Origin: Pseudomonas putida
Lineage (GTDB): Bacteria > Pseudomonadota > Gammaproteobacteria > Pseudomonadales > Pseudomonadaceae
DNA length: 64,000 nt
Reading direction: 5' to 3'
NCBI RefSeq assembly: GCF_022627325.1
Contig: NZ_JAETZZ010000002.1
Coordinates: forward strand, 310,001-374,000
The notes under the pieces are model-generated. The model was not told the DNA's origin. It saw only the letters and a program-made list of their open reading frames with translations, and did not search any database. The position numbers and the translations under genes are program-made. Shown in pieces: positions 61,870 to 64,000 of this stretch (position 1 is its first letter; every line of letters starts with the position of its first letter).

Positions 61870-62955
61870 TTGAAACCTCACAATAAAAGCAAACACCTGC
61901 TGCGCGCCCTGGCAGCCGCCATTGGCCTGAGCACCGCCCTGACCGCCGTCGCCGCCGATCCACTGAAGGTTGGCTTCGTCTATATCGGCCCGATCGGCGA
62001 CCATGGCTGGACCTATCAGCATGAGCAGGGCCGCCAGGCCCTGATCAAGCAATTCGGCGACAAGGTCGACAGCAGCTTCGTCGAGAACGTGCCCGAAGGC
62101 GCCGATGCCGAGCGGGTCATCCGCAACATGGCCAAGGGCGGCTATGACCTGGTGTTCGCCACCTCGTTCGGCTACATGAACCCCACCGCCAAAGTCGCCA
62201 AGCAGTTCCCGAAGGTCACCTTCGAACATGCCACCGGCTACAAGCAGGACAAGAACCTTGGCACTTACCTGGCCACTTCCTACGAAGGCCGTTACGTTGG
62301 CGGCTACCTGGCCGCGAAGATGACCAAGAGCAAGAAGATCGGCTATGTGGCCTCCTTCCCCATTCCCGAAGTGCTGCGCGATATCAACGCCATCCAGTTG
62401 GCGCTGGACAAATACAACCCCGGTAGCGAAATCAAGGTGGTGTGGGTCAACTCATGGTTCGACCCGGGCAAAGAGGCCGATGCCGCCAACGCCCTGATCG
62501 ACCAGGGCGTTGACGTGCTGTTCCAACACACCGACAGCCCGGCACCGATCCAGGCCGCCGAACGGCGTGGCATCTACGCCGTCGGCTACGCCTCGGACAT
62601 GGCCCACTTCGGGCCCAAGGCAGTGCTGACCTCCATCGTCAACAATTGGGGGCCGCACTACATAAAAAGCACTCAGGCGGTCATGGACGGCACCTGGAAA
62701 CCCCAGGATTACTGGGGCGGTCTTGCCGATGGCACTGTCCAGCTGCCCATCAGTGACCTGGTACCCGCCGACGTCAAAAGCGGCGCCGAACAGATCATCG
62801 CCAGCATCAAGGACGGCACGTTCCACCCCTTCACCGGCCCGATCCTGGACCAGGCGGGTGCGGTCAAGATCCCCGCAGGCGCCGTGGCCAGCAACGCCGA
62901 ACTGGCAGGCATGAACTACTACGTCAAAGGCATCACGGCGCAACTGCCCAAGTAA
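61870..62955 (+). CDS. BMP-family substrate-binding protein (nucleoside/purine type)
   Basis: 361 residues. I prefer the TTG at 61870: AGGAG (61858-61862) ends 7 bases before it, and the resulting start MKPHNKSKHLLRALAAAIGL is a good signal peptide. An ATG at 61846 in the same frame has no such site. Cleavage is near AVAADP; there is no lipobox Cys, so the protein is free in the periplasm. The mature part follows the BMP/PnrA-like family: VGFVYIGPIGDHGWTYQHE, GYDLVFATSFGYM, YLATSYEGRYVGGYLAAKM. These bind nucleosides or purines and related compounds. It delivers substrate to the two permeases. Confidence 0.9.
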   Translation: MKPHNKSKHLLRALAAAIGLSTALTAVAADPLKVGFVYIGPIGDHGWTYQHEQGRQALIKQFGDKVDSSFVENVPEGADAERVIRNMAKGGYDLVFATSFGYMNPTAKVAKQFPKVTFEHATGYKQDKNLGTYLATSYEGRYVGGYLAAKMTKSKKIGYVASFPIPEVLRDINAIQLALDKYNPGSEIKVVWVNSWFDPGKEADAANALIDQGVDVLFQHTDSPAPIQAAERRGIYAVGYASDMAHFGPKAVLTSIVNNWGPHYIKSTQAVMDGTWKPQDYWGGLADGTVQLPISDLVPADVKSGAEQIIASIKDGTFHPFTGPILDQAGAVKIPAGAVASNAELAGMNYYVKGITAQLPK

Positions 62956-62963
62956 ACACGGGT

Positions 62964-62982
62964 GGGAGCGCCAGCCGCTCCC
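62964..62982. terminator. Hairpin between binding protein and dioxygenase genes
   Basis: GGGAGCG (62964-62970), loop CCAGC, CGCTCCC (62976-62982), 8 bases after the binding-protein stop. The GTGGGAGC start resembles a REP half. It has no T-run; partial termination or RNA stabilisation is possible. Confidence 0.5.
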
Positions 62983-63011
62983 GCTTGCACCGCCCTTTCA
63001 CGGAGCCATTC

Positions 63012-63998
63012 ATGAACACCCTGCCGATCATCGATATCAGCCCGCTGTACCAGCAAGATCCCACCGCCCGCCTGGCCGTAGCCCGGCAGATCGACGCCGC
63101 CTGCAGGCAGTGGGGCTTCTACTACATCAAGGGGCACCCCATCCCGGCCAGCCGCATTGGCGCACTGAAAGCGGCCGCCGAACAGTTCTTCGCCTGCCCT
63201 CCCGAGGAAAAGCTGCGCATCGACATCACCCAGAGCGAGCACCATCGCGGCTACGGCGCCATCGCCACCGAACAGCTGGACCCGACCCGGCCAAGCGACC
63301 TGAAAGAAACCTTCGACATGGGCTTTCACATGGCCCCGGATCATCCCGACGTACTCGCGAAAAAGCCACTGCGTGGGCCCAATCGGCACCCCGCCATCCC
63401 CGGTTGGGAGGCGCTGCTGCAAGCGCATTACCAAGACATGCACGCCCTCTCACTCACCCTGCTACGGGCGATGGCGCAGGCGTTGGGCATCGAGCAGGAT
63501 TTTTTCGACCAGCGCTTCGCCAACCCCATCAGCGTTTTTCGCATGATCCACTACCCGCCGCGCCTGGCCGCCAGCAGCACCGACCAACAAGGCGCCGGCG
63601 CGCACACCGACTACGGGTGCGTCACCTTGCTGTATCAGGACAGCACGGGCGGCCTGCAGGTGCAGAGCGTGGATGGCCAGTGGATCGATGCGCCGCCGAT
63701 CGAGGGCACCTATGTGGTCAATATCGGCGACATGATGGCGCGCTGGAGCAACGACAGGTACACCTCAACGCCCCACCGGGTCGTCAGCCCGCAGGGCGCG
63801 CACCGCTACTCGATGCCGTTCTTTGCCGAACCGCATCCGGACACGATGATCAGTTGCCTGCCCAACTGCTCCAGCCCCGACAACCCACCCAAGTACCCGC
63901 CGGTTTCGTGCAGTGCCTACATGCTGTCGCGCTTCGCCGAAACCTATGCCTATCGCCGTGAGCAGGCTACGGAGCCTGCGCCACATCAGCTCAGGTAG
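63012..63998 (+). CDS. Isopenicillin-N-synthase-like Fe(II)/2-oxoglutarate dioxygenase
   Basis: 328 residues from the ATG at 63012 (ACGGAG upstream). The iron site is complete: His198-x-Asp200 in AHTDYGCVTLL and His255 in STPHRVVSP. Arg265-x-Ser267 (HRYSMPFF) would bind the 2-oxoglutarate carboxylate. The N-terminal DIOX_N block is IDISPLYQQDPTARLAVARQID. It should hydroxylate or demethylate a small substrate in the cytoplasm. It follows a nucleoside/purine-type importer in the same direction, 56 bases after its last gene, so it may act on the imported compound. The actual substrate is unknown. The gene ends two bases before the window edge. Confidence 0.9.
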   Translation: MNTLPIIDISPLYQQDPTARLAVARQIDAACRQWGFYYIKGHPIPASRIGALKAAAEQFFACPPEEKLRIDITQSEHHRGYGAIATEQLDPTRPSDLKETFDMGFHMAPDHPDVLAKKPLRGPNRHPAIPGWEALLQAHYQDMHALSLTLLRAMAQALGIEQDFFDQRFANPISVFRMIHYPPRLAASSTDQQGAGAHTDYGCVTLLYQDSTGGLQVQSVDGQWIDAPPIEGTYVVNIGDMMARWSNDRYTSTPHRVVSPQGAHRYSMPFFAEPHPDTMISCLPNCSSPDNPPKYPPVSCSAYMLSRFAETYAYRREQATEPAPHQLR

Positions 63999-64000
63999 TC

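Overview
The window reads as chromosomal DNA of a Pseudomonas of the P. putida group. It is GC-rich, with short intergenic gaps. It holds a mexS/mexT pair whose MexT closely matches the P. aeruginosa protein as I remember it, an RND pump, a membrane PQQ-dehydrogenase next to an OprB porin, and REP-like hairpins with the familiar GTGGGAGC/GGCTTGCCGGCGAT core. The species assignment is an inference from memory, not from a search.

Layout. 1-4.2 kb: the 3' end of an nfrA-like outer-membrane polysaccharide gene, a DUF4434 (YbcH-like) periplasmic protein and a diguanylate cyclase that lacks the inhibitory site, probably one c-di-GMP-linked exopolysaccharide unit. 4.2-12.2 kb: a delta-60-repeat protein, an RstAB-like two-component system and a divergent RND efflux pair without its own outer-membrane channel; two TTCACAC repeats lie between the regulator and the pump. 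12.2-13.3 kb: an HU-like protein and mobA. 13.5-19.2 kb: a curli-like cluster of two paralogous secreted proteins of unknown function, a CsgB-like and a very long CsgA-like subunit, behind a consensus sigma-54 promoter and closed by a strong terminator. 19.4-23.2 kb: a quinate/shikimate-type PQQ dehydrogenase and an OprB porin. 23.2-28 kb: a possible catabolic group (M20 deacetylase, DUF1028, flavin monooxygenase, RidA, LysR). 28.2-32.6 kb: VOC proteins, an MHS-type transporter with a large periplasmic insertion and an alpha/beta hydrolase.

32.8-37.7 kb: a 1625-residue toxin-like protein with LRRs and a NEL ubiquitin-ligase domain that keeps its catalytic Cys. 37.7-42.7 kb: a UvrD-like helicase, pirin and phosphoglucomutase. 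42.8-46.8 kb: a FAN1 nuclease and a nuclease-fused XPD/DinG-type helicase, overlapping, with a textbook LexA box just upstream, so an SOS-controlled crosslink-repair operon is likely. 46.8-50.1 kb: an acetyltransferase, a MocR-type regulator that has lost its PLP-binding residues, and an unknown protein overlapping it. 50.7-52.9 kb: mexS and mexT.

53.2-57.6 kb: the most unusual locus, a His-Xaa-Ser (Hxs) system. hxsD, hxsB, hxsC and hxsA plus an uncharacterised fifth gene overlap by 1-4 bases in one chain. Two different radical SAM enzymes are predicted to modify a secreted protein carrying six tandem His-Xaa-Ser triplets and a peptidoglycan-binding domain. A sixth small gene follows. 58.1-64 kb: a complete BMP-family (nucleoside/purine-type) ABC importer followed by an isopenicillin-N-synthase-like dioxygenase. 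No rRNA, tRNA, CRISPR array, insertion sequence or prophage gene was recognised.
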